Of a stretch of DNA of 64,000 bases, positions 10,423 to 23,906 are shown one piece after another. The DNA is from Vanessa cardui. Taxonomy: Eukaryota; Arthropoda; Insecta; Lepidoptera; Nymphalidae. Within the stretch, counting starts at the first letter, position 1, and each line of letters starts with the position of its first letter. Under the pieces are notes generated by a model. That model did no database searches. It saw only the letters and a program-made list of their open reading frames with translations, and was not told the DNA's origin. The stretch lies in NCBI RefSeq assembly GCF_905220365.1, contig NC_061136.1:11139702-11203701 (forward strand), given 5' to 3'. The position numbers were made by a program, and so were the translations under genes.

Positions 10423-10812
10423 GGACCTGCCCTGGCTTCACACGGGTTCAATACTTATCAGTATACTTATTATACTACAGAATTTGATGAATGAACTGAA
10501 TGGATTATTCTTTATTGCACACCACAAACAAAAAAAGAACGCAAAAAAAGGAACACAAAATTAATAAAATACAAAAAAAAGAATTAAAAAAAACAAAAGA
10601 AGTACATTAAAAGTGCTGTATAACGGGCGGACTTATGGCTTGTTAGCCATCTCTTCCAGACATTCCATACTGTCTATATATTATATACAAAAACCGATCT
10701 ATCTATTTATTTTAAAAATATGCATCAAAATCCATTGGGTAATTTTAAAGATATAGGGACAAACATTGGAAAGCGACAAAGTTTTATACTATGTAATGAT
10801 AGTGATAGTGAA
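10423..10812 (-). mobile_element. Helitron-like fragment related to the one at 4288
   Basis: The left part reads 'acctgccctggcttcacacg' and the right part 'tgcatcaaaatccattggg' then 'agcgacaaagttttatac', which parallels 4290-4550. A low-complexity A-rich stretch lies inside at about 10520-10610. The open frame starting at 10720 lies in this repeat and is not a gene. Confidence 0.55.
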
Positions 10813-11261
10813 ATTGCACCAATTGAAATTGTGAATGATAATAATATAACTGTATTTCTTAGGATATGTTTGTTCTTTTTTTATTTTATCCACCAAATAG
10901 AACATCTCTTATTACGACCGATGTATAAAGTACTAGTGCTTAAAACTGTCAGTTTAGTTAATTATAGCTGTCATAAATATCCTGGTTTACGATCCAGTGA
11001 AATTTAAGCCAATTGCTGTCAGTCGCATGCGAACGTGAAATATGTTCAGAGCGCTGTGACTATTGTGTTGATAAATATATGACGACCAAGTTGATAATTT
11101 TAACGAGTTTGTCTGATACCGCCTTTATTTGTCACTGTACGCGCGAGAGATTAGTGGACTGTATTATGATGACAAAAAGGGAAGTTGTTACTTCGGAATC
11201 CGTGTTCGTACTATCGAAAAGACTTGCTTCTTGGGAGCGCTCCCTAGATCTTCACACACTT
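10813..11261. other. A+T-rich stretch, no gene seen
   Basis: It holds the second copy of the short repeat noted at 9553 (about 11006-11045). The open frame at 11013-11303 runs from this repeat into an R1 3' UTR copy, so it is chance. Confidence 0.45.
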
Positions 11262-11447
11262 CGCCACAGTAGCATGCGAAAGCGACCCTGTGGCACCAAC
11301 TAAAAATACGGAGGGTAACGCTGGTTTTTAAGCGGGTATTCCGGTGTGCCGGGGCACACTCGGCGTCCAGGGCACTGGCGAGCCTCATATTGCCCTCCCC
11401 CTTCCACTTCACTTGGGGGAAGCGCGTAATGCGTTTTTCCAGCGAGA
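11262..11447 (+). mobile_element. 5'-truncated R1-clade 3' UTR copy
   Basis: It closely matches the 3' UTR at 2045-2212: 'ccacagtagcatgcgaaagc', 'ggagggtaacgctggttttt', 'gcgggtattccggtg' and 'cgcgtaatgcgtttttccag'. The first hairpin is preserved as ccacag (11264-11269) and ctgtgg (11288-11293). There is no A-tail, so the tail has been lost. Several short open frames cross it on both strands and are chance. Confidence 0.88.
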
Positions 11448-13736
11448 ACATTAAGACAATAAAGATCATAAGCCAAAGGATTGATGTTGTTATTTGTAGG
11501 ATATGAGAAGGATAATAGTTCTTTAGCCTAGCTAACTTATAGACGCGACGACCTTGTTTTAAACGCACACACATAATTCACACGTTTCTGCGCCCACACG
11601 AGGGAAGTACGTGGTACGTCAAAATCATACCATGCACATTTAACAATATTAATATTTATGCATGCTCCTAAGTACGCTACAGTCATAAACTGCTTTGTAA
11701 CGTCGACGAGTCTATTCATTGTCTGTGTTTACTTAAAATATACAAATGTATATTTTGAGAAGATCACAAAAATATATTTTGGGTGCAAAATCAAAGATAC
11801 GTTAAGAAGAACAAGCTATTATATAAACAAACAATGTTTTCAAAGTTTCCTTGAAATGAATTGAAATAGTCTTCTATTTTTACAAATAAATATTTCTCAA
11901 ATGTTTTAATATATTAAAGGATGTAAATAGAACTTTGAAAAGGCTATCTAATTCAATCAATATATACAAAAACATATCCAGAAATACAAACCGTAAAGGT
12001 TTTATCTGATTGTGATCTGATCTGTCTGACTGATCTGATTTTTTTTTCAGTTTCGCGCTCAATATATCTGTAAATGTCAACGGTAGATTAAAAATGTATA
12101 CGACCTTAAATGCAAAACTTAATTGAAATAAAAAAAAACGTGTCTTATCATAATTCTCATACCACAAAACAATAACCCTTTCAAACCTTTTTTCAACATG
12201 GCGGTGAATGCACATATTTATCATGGTTGACAATTTCAAGTTAATCTTTTGTAGGGCTTACTCTTCCCAAAATCAGCCATCTGTTTTCATTTGCATTTAA
12301 ATTATATGTCTATAAATAATGAAATAATACTCTTACAAAAAGTGAAACGCAATATCAGAGCAGTAGCGAGCAAGTATTTTTTAAAATAATTTATTTAAAC
12401 ATACGGCTCAGGAGCAAGAACTTGTAAATCTCCACCGAAGAATGTTCAAACGCGGGAGCATTGAGACTTGTATTTATAAATTCATTTCTTCTTCCTGTTT
12501 CCTGAAATAAAAATCAAATTATGTGCTTACATATAATATAATGAGCGTACAAATAATATACGTACGTATGCTATAATATAATGAGCCTTCATTAAATCAC
12601 TTTTGAATCGTATAGCCACAATCCAAAAAGATTATATATTATTATCTGTCGCATTTTAAACAAATGATATATGATTTTATAATAGTTCCACTGACTTGAA
12701 TACTTTAGATCATATGTTTGAAAGGTTGTTAACCGAACTAGTAGGTAATAATAATGTACGAAATAAAATGTGTGGTCCATGACTTCTATGAAGACAACTA
12801 GCTCATAGCGTACAGTAAAGATCTGCTGATGTTCAGTAATAAACTAAAACTTTAAAACGCCAAAATGTATCAAAATCAAATGTAAAAAAAGGTACAGGCA
12901 ACGGTAAGCCCGTGGAAAACTTGAATAAAAAAACAGACTAAACCTAATGGTCTGTCTGTCCAACATAGGTTTGGCAATAAATAATATACTAAGTCAGAAA
13001 CAGGCGATTTAAATGAGTAGGTGTCACTCTACTGCAAGTGATATATGACTTTTACACTATAGTAGTGGTGGCCTACTTGTTCTATTAGTATGAAACATGT
13101 ATATCTTACAAAAGATTACTCACCAACTTTTGTCTCTAATCGTATCCATCGTAGCGTGAAGTTATGGCATTTACCATTGGCTAGGAAATAAAAAACATAT
13201 AAAAATTACTAAAATTCTACTGTTACAGATGATGCTCATTACGGAACCCATGAGATAGAGGCAAGGGGACCCAAAAGTGAAACAAAAAACGACGGTTTAT
13301 TGTACCACTTCCGCGTTACTTAGGCCCGACAATTTGACAATCAATTACAAGAATTGTATGTCTCCTTAATTCATATTTGGTTTATATGCAATAATAGGTA
13401 AGTCATTGTGATGTAATCAAGCTAATTGTATTTAGCAATAATATTTAAATAGGTAAGCTCAGTATTTTATTGCGTCTTATCACATGATAAAACCGAACCA
13501 AAAGATAAATAAAAATACGTTCTAGTAAGTTTATAAAAATCTGATTTTTTCCATATATATCAGGTTCCTGTTAATTAATCTGCTGATGATAATTATAAAT
13601 AAAATAATGAGAGCTGTGTAACAAAAGGTGGAAAACACGTATTTTATTTATATACTTTAAAATCCTTCTTATATTACTATGTATGAAAATTTACAAATTC
13701 CAAGAAGTGTTTCTTTCGCCAGTTCATCTTAGAATT
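11448..13736. other. Long A+T-rich stretch, no gene or repeat recognised
   Basis: A minus-strand open frame of 119 codons at 11880-12239 is A+T-driven and shows no domain, signal peptide or supporting context, so I do not call it. Short A-runs are the only features. Confidence 0.45.
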
Positions 13737-14170
13737 CATGATCATCCTCCTGCTTTCATCCCAATTTACTTGGGGTCAGCGCAGCATGTCTTCTTCTTCC
13801 ATACCTCCCTATCGTCATCTCACAAGTAACATTAAGTATTTCAAGCCATATCGTCTTTCTCACAATCCATCCATCGTTTCTTTGGCTGTACCCTTCCTGT
13901 ATATCCATCCACGTTCATGTTCCAAGACCTTTCTTACAATATGTTCCTCATTCCTCCGCATAACATGCCCATACCATGACAGCTGGCTACTACATAACTT
14001 CTCGGCTATCGGTGCCACTCTCAAACTTCCTCTTATGTACTATTCGCGTAACACCAGACATTCCTCTCAACATTCTCATCTCCGCTACTTGCAGTATTCT
14101 CTTGTGTGGCCCAACAGTGATACATATATGACAGCAGGTCTGACCATGGTCTTATTAATCGGTGTAACCT
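13737..14170 (-). pseudogene. RTE-type LINE reverse transcriptase, C-terminal remnant
   Basis: Translated on the minus strand, a stretch reads VAEMRMLRGMSGVTRIVHKR (near 14090-14030). This is the hallmark of the C-terminal end of RTE-like reverse transcriptases ('AEMRMLRWMCGVTR'). A further in-family piece (VMVWACYAEE) follows in the same frame after two stop codons. The minus-strand sequence near 14165-14110 resembles the 'MVRPAMLYGAE' segment. Several frame breaks show the copy is dead. The plus-strand 168-codon open frame over the same DNA is an antisense artefact. Confidence 0.8.
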
Positions 14171-14773
14171 GCCGCCATTGCATCTACCCTGTATTAATCC
14201 TGCGCTTAACTGTTCGATATATTATTATTATTACTTATAATTAATCTTAGAACTGAATATGAAATATTTTCTATACCGAATCGTTCGTAGATTTTACTTT
14301 GTCATCAATATTGATTTGATAGTGCTTCACTATTGAATAAAGTAATTTGAATCCGATGGCTTTGTTCAAAGAATCTTTGTAAATTCTGAGCCAACAGATG
14401 AAATTCACTAAATTAATATTACCACACTGCAGACGGTCGTAAAGATATTCGTCTTTGTTATCTTATAATTACGAGCAGGTCCTGAACAAATACTGTTAAA
14501 GTTTGGTATTCCTTAATGTGGTCACTCTTGAAACTAAAACGATCGTTTAAATAATGAGAACTGCTGTCATTATTTAATTTTGTCTTTAGTTATACTGTAA
14601 TAATAGAATTAACTATTTCTAGTAGTTTCATTTTTAATTTTGGAATAGCCACGTATTTTTTATGGAATATTAGTTGGTTAATTGGTTGGTTAACAATGAA
14701 ACTTATTAGATACATATAAAACACATACCTGGTACATCTGATGTTAATCAAATTAAAAAATGATGAAAATAAA
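14171..14773. other. A+T-rich stretch, nothing recognised
   Basis: No gene or repeat is recognised before the TIR element. Confidence 0.45.
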
Positions 14774-15048
14774 TTTAACAAAAACAAAAACTGACTTCAA
14801 ACAAAACAATATTTTAAACCAAATAAATATGCTCTAAAAAGTAATAAAAATAATTGCGTATTCAATATATTTTTAGAGTCCTCCTAAGTAAAATGAAATT
14901 AAAAATATTAGACTACTTAAAAGTCGATTTACGATTATATATTGTAGTTATAGTTATTGTTATATTTGGAGTCGGTAACAAACATAAAAAAAAGAAAAAA
15001 ATGCAGACGAATTGATAATCGCCTCCTTTTTGAAGTCGGTTGAAAAAT
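14774..15048. mobile_element. Short TIR element ('cgacttcaaa' family), internally deleted copy
   Basis: The left end is 'aaaaactgacttcaaacaaa' and the right end is 'tttgaagtcggttgaaaa', which is complementary over about 12 bases. The interior ('taataaaaataattgcgtat', 'gactacttaaaagtcgat', 'ggtaacaaacataaaaaaaa', 'agacgaattgataa') matches the longer copy at 48281-48794. It has no coding capacity. It behaves like a MITE, and the transposase superfamily is not determined. Confidence 0.75.
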
Positions 15049-15850
15049 ACATAATAAAGACAAACAAATTTAATAAAAATAGAGTATCATTATGAAAATA
15101 AATATACATTTCTTAGTTTAGTAACAACAATAGTAACATTATAATAACAAGGCATGCGCACTTTTTTTTTTTTTTTCTTATCCACTCAGTGGCGACGAAA
15201 AAGACAGCAAAATAATAAAGCGCCTTGTCGTTTTTCCTTATACGAATTAGTAATACTAAGTAGTATTACTATGTAGGTAATACTTAGAAAGTTACCTTAC
15301 CTAATTAGTAGTGACTATCAGTAAGATAAATATTTTTTTTAATGTTGTAATTAAAATTAATTAAAGATATACTGGTTAAATTAATTAAACTTTATTTATA
15401 CGTTTATTATGCGCTATGAAAGCACACATAATATAACTTTATCATACGAAAGGTCTTATTACTCGCATTAACTTGATTATATTCAAATTGATGTACTATA
15501 TGGTTCTGGGGACAGCTGGTGCAAAAGTTATGGGTGCGACGTGCCTCTGACTTTATGGCGCTTTGAACATCAGCAGCAGCTTGCTTCTATCCAAAAATAT
15601 AATGCATATAGTATTGAACTTTCGACTTACTTAATATTATACTAAAATATACATACGACAAAGTGTCACATACATTATGTTGCAGGAGTTTCGCCTTCTA
15701 AACTGATAGGGAAAATTTCACAAGGCGATAAAAATTAACAATTCTAACAAATCAGACTAACTTACATTAATCAATCATTCCAATTTTCTGTTTACAATGT
15801 TTGTAGTAAAGGTTTCAATGAATACCAAGTCAATACAGATCTATTTCAAT
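15049..15850. other. A+T-rich stretch, no gene seen
   Basis: A slightly GC-richer patch lies near 15500-15575, but there is no coding frame and no recognised repeat. Confidence 0.45.
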
Positions 15851-15851
15851 A

Positions 15852-16129
15852 TCACTTGGTGGTAGTGCTTTGTGCAAGACCGTCTGGGTAGGTAGTGGGT
15901 ACTCATCAGTTATTCTACCGCCAAATAACAGTACTCAGTATTGTTGTGTTCCGGTTTGAAGGGTGAGTGAGCCAGTGTAACTAAAGGCACAAGGGACATA
16001 ACATCTTAGTTCCCGAGGTTGGTGGCACATTGACGATGTAACGATAGTTAATATTTCTGACGTTGATGGTGACCACTTACCATCAGGTGGCCCATATGCT
16101 CGTCCGCCAACCAATACCTTAAAAAAAAA
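15852..16129 (+). mobile_element. SINE family A, near full length
   Basis: It begins 'cacttggtggtagtgctttg' and continues through 'gtctgggtaggta', 'ttctaccgccaaataacag', 'tgttgtgttccggtttgaag', 'acaagggacataacatctta', 'ggtggcacattgacgatgta' and 'ggtggcccatatgctcgtcc', ending in an A-run. It shares every block with 38414-38717 and 40446-40746. It is non-coding and depends on another LINE for movement. Confidence 0.92.
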
Positions 16130-17415
16130 TCAACCGTCACTAATTTTATAGAAGAAAAAATATTGTGGTGTCGGTAGCGACAATTATAGCCCAGGGAGCG
16201 AACGTAGAACATACGACTTTCACATCCACTGACCGTTTATCTACTGATGAGTTGGTTAGAATAATCTGCAATCGTTGTTACTAAGTGTGAAAAGACCAAT
16301 GTTGTAAAGCTATGGTATATGGTAAGTGATCACCATAATTTAAGTAAAATTTTAATTACTTTAAATGTTTGCCGGAATATGTAGGCAATTAATTCTTGAC
16401 ATCTAGTCGAGCAAGTTTGTACAAAATCTTAACACAAAGTTAATACGTATATTCGAACTTTTTTAACTATAAAGAGGAATTTTGTAAAAAAATATTATCT
16501 TCCATGTATTTTGATTTAATAGCAATATATACATTTTCATAATAACATACAACCATAATAAAATTTTGTAAGATAAAGGAAAGAAAATGTTATATAATTG
16601 AAAATAGGCCACTTTTCATCGTTCCGCATTCAGATTGACTTTTTATATTCCAATTTATCATAAGACATTTCCGTTTTCGCTATCTTCATTTGTTTTTCCT
16701 TTTCTGTATAAGAATGTTATTCACTTAATCAAAACAATAAGATTATATTAAAATCAGCAGATAAAATGTATATTATTTCGTTCGTATTTTAACTACATGT
16801 TGATATCAGTGGGCTATAGCGGAAATCCGAAAACATAAAATAAACTATACACATAAAACCTGCAATTTTCGAAGAAGAAGCACAGGGCCATCTCTGCCAA
16901 AACAAATACTTAATATTATAATCGTATTCAAATCAAGTTAAATAAATTTACAAGATTGATGTAAAAAAATTAAAAACATATTCTCTTTCCATTAAAACGT
17001 CAATCTTAAGACGTGAACCTTCGTTCCTCATAATATGTTTGACAAATTGAATGAGGTCTGAAGGCGATTATGATGCCAGGAATTAGTTAGGGATGCGACC
17101 GCAATGGGACAGAAGGGAATGAACAGCAAACAAGGATTTATTGAATTCACCCAACCATATAACAATACCTTGAGTATTAATGTTGTATTTATAAATATAG
17201 TTATTGCTAGATTTTCATTTAGCATTTGAATATACTTTTAATATTTAAGTGGTGGTAGCCGTTTTTCACATGGTGAACTTCATACTTGTTTAAATTAAAA
17301 AAAAACTATCAAACAATCAAAAAATCGATTTTAACGACAAAATAATCTTAAGTTTAAACTTTCGAAACCATAACCATAACCATAAAAACCAAATTGATTT
17401 TGCAAAATATTCCTG
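16130..17415. other. A+T-rich stretch, no gene seen
   Basis: It ends with a small tandem (ccataa)n run near 17370-17390. Nothing else is recognised. Confidence 0.45.
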
Positions 17416-17417
17416 TA

Positions 17418-18140
17418 TAGCTCGCGTCACGTAAAAAGAACGCTGGCTGTCAACCTGCGCACTAGACTATTTATCGGTCTATTTGGTGGTATGAGGTGCG
17501 GCGGGTCAAGCGCCGCATGCTCGCCGGTGCGCTATTGGTTCGTCAGTCGCCCTTTGCTATCCACGCCGTGTCCACGTTACGTTTGTTCCCAAAATACCAT
17601 CACGCAAAAAAGTTTTTATTACGAAATGGTTTTACATAGGAAAGAAAGAAATAATATTTATGACGTAAATTTTTTTATGAAGAGAGAGGCTGATATTAAT
17701 GCAGTTGATAATAATTTATAACAATCTGTAAAATGGTGGTCCGTTTTATAGATTGGCTACAAAATGGTTCGAATCTAAATTTTAAAAGGATCAAAAGATT
17801 CGGAATTTCTTACTGTCTTTCTAACTAGCGGCAAAAATAAAAGAACTGTATAAAAAACCAATAACAGACATTGAAATCGAAAAAGGATTATCTACCACAC
17901 CTTTAATTTTGTAATTAGATTAAATATTCTATCTTTAATCAAACACGTTTTTATTTATATTTAATTATATTCTGTCCAGTAAATTTTTCGGCGTGCCTAT
18001 CAATATTTAATTTGCAAACCCGCGAGCGAGGCTCCTTCAAAAATAAACAATATGCCTAGTACTTTGTTGCTCGATTGTACCTATGCGCAAGCACACCCCC
18101 TCCGCTTTCTTCCAGCGTTCTTTTTACACGACGCGGTCTA
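17418..18140. mobile_element. 723-bp TIR element flanked by TA; possible non-autonomous DNA transposon
   Basis: Terminal inverted repeats of 29 bases lie at 17418-17446 and 18112-18140 and match at 25 of 29 positions, with an exact 16-base core (gtaaaaagaacgctgg). The element is flanked by TA on both sides (17416-17417 and 18141-18142), as a TA-duplicating transposon would be. The interior has a GC-rich block at about 17485-17590 and otherwise A+T-rich DNA. The one open frame (17491-17721, 76 codons) has no transposase motif that I can recognise. TA duplication suits the Tc1/mariner superfamily, but the ends do not look like a family I know. A chance TA flank cannot be excluded. Confidence 0.75.
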
Positions 18141-18142
18141 TA

Positions 18143-21100
18143 CGATGGCTTTAAAAACTATTATTAATACTACTAATTAATTTGTATATACCTTAAGTTT
18201 GGACAACAACAGTTATGATATTACTAAAATTCTAAATATTGGTATTACATAATTTTTTAATTAAATTACTTTTGCTTTTGTTTTTTTTTTTTACATAAGT
18301 AAAATTTTCACTGTACTTTGTATACGATTTTATAAACTAGTTAAAAATACTACGCAGTAAAAAATTAAATTATAAATTTCAGCATTGCTTCCTGGATAAG
18401 AGCTTTGTGTAACAAAGTATGTCATAGCATAAAATAATAAAAGACTATTTTTATAATACATAGAAGAATAAAAATAATTACCACAATAATCATTTGCTTA
18501 TGTTAAACATATTATTAAATAATTAGAAAAAAAAATAGTATAGCAAGTATGTTTTACATAATACTCCTTACAAAATGTCAAACATCAAAGTAAATAGTGT
18601 AGCGCCAATCACTCTAGTTGTGTTAATTGGATACGCTGTTACTGGCCAGTTTATTTCATTGTATGAGTTCTAAGCGCCTGAGGCGAGAGCGCCATAAAGT
18701 GGAACGAGCCTCGGACGCCGGAGGTTTTATTTTATTGTGACAAACTATCCTTTGTTAATTCCACTAGAGGATCTACAAAGATAGCCCAGCTTCGAAAATA
18801 AAACATATTGTAACTAATGTTACTATCATTATTATAATTATACGAAAAATATGTAAATATTTGCATAAAGGTTTTTTAATGTAATTTCATGTGTGTAAAA
18901 TTTTAAAGTCACATTGTGTAATGATGTAATCTTAATTAATAAGTCAAAAATGTAATGACAACAAATACAGATCACAGTCTATTCTGACTCTCGATACAAT
19001 AATAATAATAATCAATATGTTTATACACCAAGCATAACGATAGAAAGTAAACTTAAAAATCTTAGTACATGAATTTTAAAAACAACAGCTATATAAATTT
19101 CGTTGTAATTATTAATAGCTGATTTTCAGTCCGCACCTAATCAAATGCTGACACAACGAATATATCATATAAGCCAATCTGGTATGTTTACAGTTTTTGC
19201 TTATTTGTTGTTTTAGTTCTCGGCCTTTGTCATGTTAAGAGCAGCGATATAAGCGAGTGTCAATTGTACCTCTTGTTACGAAAATTACAAGAACGAAGGA
19301 GTATGTATGACATTTATCAAAATTAGAATTAATTATGACATTTGTGTAATGTTTTTGACACGCACGCACATTTAATATGAAACATGTATTTATGTTCGTA
19401 TTGCAATCTTAAACTTAAAAATCAAAGTCCTTTTTTGCGATTTGGATTTTAATAGTAAATATTGACAAAAAATCTTCCAGCTAAGCCACATTATTATTCT
19501 GACTAATGATGTTCGAATATCGAGTATAAGCGATCACTACATAACAATAACAACTAAAACAACTTCATTTATGTAGATAATTAAATATATGTATATATAA
19601 GGTATTTATTTAAACTATTAAATAATAATTCGATTTCGCAAGAATGTTAATTATTAAGTGATTTTTCCCAAATCTCAATATATTAGCTGATACGAATAAG
19701 TGTGGAGGCGTGTTTCGTATAGCCCTGGCTTAATTCTTATACATATTCATGAATATAAAGTCATCATAATATATATCACGATCATACTAAATATTGCGAA
19801 AAAAAATGTAAGTCCTATCCGAATAATTGTCAGATGAATTAAATAGAATAATTTGACGACGTTTATTCCGTCAATTACATTTTTATTTCAGCTTCTTAAT
19901 TTTTTCCTTATAATAATTAATTTTATCAAGACTTTTTCTTTTCGACATTTTTCCTTGTTCTGTATCTTTTTTTTTTGTAATGAAAATTGAAGACCGCTTG
20001 CGATCGTTACCTCGCAAAAAAAAAAAGAATGAATACTGAGCGCAGGAAAGATGAAGGAAATAATTTAGGTACATGTAAGGTTTATTTTATGTTGTACCGC
20101 AATAATAAGGAATGCGAAGGTAACTCTATCTATATATCTCTATCTTGTTCATTCGCGACTAAAGAATTAAACCGTTTTTAACCAATTTGGTATGAAATAA
20201 CCTCAAAGCCCAAGGTATACAACAAATGTGTGAATACCATAAATGAGAACGAAGCCGCGGACTACAAGAAGTTTTTATATATGTAAATTTCGCGTGTATA
20301 CTCAATCAAATATATAAATAATTATTGAATTCTGAATCCTTCATTCTGCATGAGAAATACGAGAACCGACCTTGTTGCGTAATATTTATATATTATGAAA
20401 TGTAAATGATGTAAAATACAACTCTTAAAAGAAATCAAAACATCCTAATCGTCTTAACTCTTTTCCAGGTAGACAAGTTTACGGAATTAAGAGTATTAAA
20501 AAAACTTATATTTTGTTATTAAAATTCCTAATTTTAATTAAAATTGACACGATCGAACAGAAGTTCATGTTCTAATCTTATTAAATTATCTTTTTAAAAT
20601 TAATTTCCCAAGTCATTCGTTCCATTTACTTCTAATGTGTTGAGCCAACATAACTAGATATGGAATTAACTGTATATACCAACGTATATAAATAACCCTA
20701 AAGTTGTAAATACGGTTAGATTATAATCTATTTCGCGAAATTGCGAACGATCGAAAAATTGTGAACCGTAACATACTGCTTACAATTTAACGCATTATTA
20801 TTCAGAAATTTATAGTCTATCGATATCAATTTCAGTTAAATTATAAAACTCTATCCTAACTTAACCGAAATATTATTTACTATGAATCGTATATGTTTTG
20901 TTGTAAGTTAAATAAACATTCACAATCTTTCGACATCTCACAATTGCGCGAGATAGATTATATAATCTAACAGTATTTACAATTCTACGGTGACATATAC
21001 AAACACGACAATATAACAACTATTTATCTTGCTACATATTTTAAGTTATACATAACAATACACGTAATAATTTTATTACAAGCAATCGTACAAGCGTATC

Positions 21101-21532
21101 ACAAAATTAAACATTTACATACTCGTGTGTCATAGAATCTGAAACGCGGAGTTATCTAATATTAAATAACATAAACCCTCACTCGCTTATCGTAACGAGT
21201 TGGATTTCAATTGGAGTGAGGTTAGTATCTCAAGCGTGCGAACTTGATCAAAGTCCTTAACAATTAAGTGTAATTAAGAGAACACTCCAAGTCTTTGGAA
21301 ATGTCGTTTATTTTAACAGTAACTCGATATTGTTGATATGGTTGATTTATAAGAAGTTATGTTTTAGTTTTGGACGATTTTGTATTAAAACTTTGTGTCT
21401 ATAGGAATTATTATTAAGTTGTTTTGAAAGTGGATTTATTTTGCTCCTTGATATATTCGATCAGATTTAGTTTCGTGTGAGAAAGTATGCACTAACAGTT
21501 CAAAATCTTTCATTTCTGGGTATGTACGGTGG
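18143..21532. other. Long A+T-rich stretch, no gene or repeat recognised
   Basis: It contains a GC-richer patch near 18660-18730, an (AAT)n run near 18998-19012 and A/T homopolymers. Open frames here are at most about 65 codons, with no domain or context. Confidence 0.45.
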
Positions 21533-21700
21533 CGGTACACTGACTCATTACATATTCTAACGCGAAACAGTTATTAATAGTACTTTTGTGTTCCGACTTA
21601 AAGAATGAGGTAGCCAGTCTAATTACAGACAAGGGAAATTACATCTATATTCTCAAGGTTGGTGGCGTATTGGCGATAAGGAATGATTAATAATTCTTAA
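21533..21700 (+). mobile_element. SINE family A, old diverged fragment
   Basis: 'ttgtgttccgacttaaagaa', 'ggtagccagtctaattacag', 'acaagggaaattacatct' and 'ggttggtggcgtattggcga' line up in order with the family A core but carry many substitutions. The head is degenerate and the 3' end missing. Confidence 0.7.
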
Positions 21701-23906
21701 AACTTCGATGAATATATTTTATTTAAAAAAAAACTTTACTAAAAGTATTTAAAATGGTCAAATAGCTGGTCCATTCATTAAGAATAATCCAGATCACTTT
21801 TTTTTCTTAAACCATAAATTAAATTTATTGAAATTATATCTTAATATCCGAATTGGAAGACATACGCTTTGCTTTACTAAGATATTTTAGTGCCTTGTGA
21901 ATATATATGTAACTATATAACGTTTATTTTTTCACCACTAATTTCTAGTGTGTTGTACGGCAATAGTTCGGCTATAATTTGTAGTTCAATATTCAAACCC
22001 CTGTTTTATTGCATCGAGGCGTATGATTAACAAAAATATATCATTCGATAGACTTTACATGTAAACATGGAAAAAGAAACATATTTTTGTTCCGTTTATT
22101 TTTGTATTTTTATTGTATTATCCGAGGTAATATTTTTTTAATATTTGAAAGTATCATAATGACTACTAACTCTTTAAATAGTTATAATATATATAATATA
22201 ATGCTGTGAAAATATTAAATATTTGTTTCTAAAATGACTGTTTTAATCCAAATTCAAATTTAATTCATCATTAAATTATGTACAAAAAGAAACTACAAAA
22301 TAAAAATACAATAAGCCACCTTATAGTTTTCAATGGTACTTAACTAAGTACCTTACTTACGAGAAAGGATGACTTAATGTCAGCTTAAGTCCAAAACCCA
22401 CTGTGTAATCGTAGATGGTTTTTCCTGCTACGAGAACTGGCTACGAGAACATTTTCTTTTTTTTATCTGTCGACGCTTTCATCTTTTGAAGGAATGTAAC
22501 TTCCATAAATTTTTATCCAAGCTGATAGCTTTAAATAGCTGAGATCACGGCGGAAATTCAGACTTTATTTACCTTCGTTGAAATTTATTCTCTTTAAAAT
22601 CTCTGTTTATAATTCATTACATGGTTGAGTGAGAAAATATCGTCGTAGTGTACCTATACTGACATAGCGTGATAAAATAAACTTTAGCAAACTAGGCATT
22701 TGTTTATCCTGTGGGATATTGACGGGTTTGGCTTAGCATATTTTGATGATGAAAAAAAAAACGTTATTTAAAATCATTTCATAATATTTAATTTAATGAT
22801 ATGGACAATATTATTTATGGACTAAATTAGATTCGAATGTTTAAAAAAAGATTTTAAAAAGGCCTTGTTTTAATCGCATTTAAAAAACAAGCGGTTTTTT
22901 TAGAACGAAAATTATTATCTTAAAATACTTTTTTATTTGTACTTTTCATAAGCAAGTAATATATGGTTAGTAGTTTTTAATTTCGTTTATTTTTATGAAG
23001 ACTTAAATTATTATCAACTATATTCATTTTCTTAAATCATAAGTCATTGTTTCCCGTAACCTTTACGGGTTGAAAAGCTTCAAAGTCAAATAGTTAATTT
23101 TAGTTTAATCTGCATTGTAATTGGTCAATACGAGCTGACGACGTTACCTGACGCAACAGGCGACCAATGACCATTCAGTATTTAGTCAGATTAGTAAATT
23201 GGAATTCGACTGGCGTTTCAGAAACTCGAGGTTAGTGAAATTAATAGTGAAATTGCAATACGGTTTTATCTGTAGAGCTCGTGTTTCATCGTAGAATACA
23301 CGCAAGCGACGTCAGAATGTGATATGCATTGATCATAATAATTGTAAAATTTATTTGATACATGTATTAAAATGGCATATCACCGTAAATCGATTGAACA
23401 TTTCACGATACGAAATAAATTATCAGACCTTACTTTTATTCATTACCAATTTTTATTACTATTTTACTTGTTAGAAATCACCAATATATATTTATTATTG
23501 TTGTATATCTTAAGGAGAAAAGCAATCTCCTCTAATGACGTCTGCCTCGCGCTACAGAATATTATAAGCAGGAAAAACGTGCAGCCTTGGGTGATCAAAT
23601 TTTATATAATCGTACCATAATATTATGTCTTACTTTGTATAATAAATATTATCAATATACAATTTGCAATTTATATACGTCGTGGTAGAACTTTGCGCTC
23701 TGTTATGTATTGGTACCAAGTATCAAGCATTATCACATAGTCTTTAGGAAGGACTTTATGTTAGTCCCCAAGTTACTGTTGATCACCTACTATCAGATGG
23801 CTCCTTCGTCAGTATAATTATTTTGAAACAGAATAAAAATCAGAAAAAGAAACTACAGAACCAATGGGAATATTTTGAAAAAAAAAATGAATGGTCTTTT
23901 TTTAAG
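21701..23906. other. A+T-rich stretch with a possible promoter-like patch and a SINE scrap
   Basis: Near 23120-23235 there are an inverted CCAAT (attgg, 23120-23124), a CCAAT (in gaccaatg, 23163-23167), a TCAGT initiator at 23175-23179, and gag|gttagt at 23228-23236, which could be a splice donor. No exon or coding frame supports this. About 23745-23815 looks like a decayed 3' part of SINE family A ('gatcacctactatcagatgg'). Confidence 0.35.

Noticed and set aside
10720..11007. 95-codon open frame
   Set aside because: It starts inside a Helitron-like repeat shared with 4288-4550 and has no protein motif.
11880..12239. 119-codon minus-strand open frame
   Set aside because: Phe/Ile/Leu/Lys composition expected from A+T-rich random DNA, with no recognisable motif.
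13738..14244. 168-codon plus-strand open frame
   Set aside because: The minus strand of the same DNA encodes recognisable RTE reverse-transcriptase segments; the plus frame is its antisense shadow.
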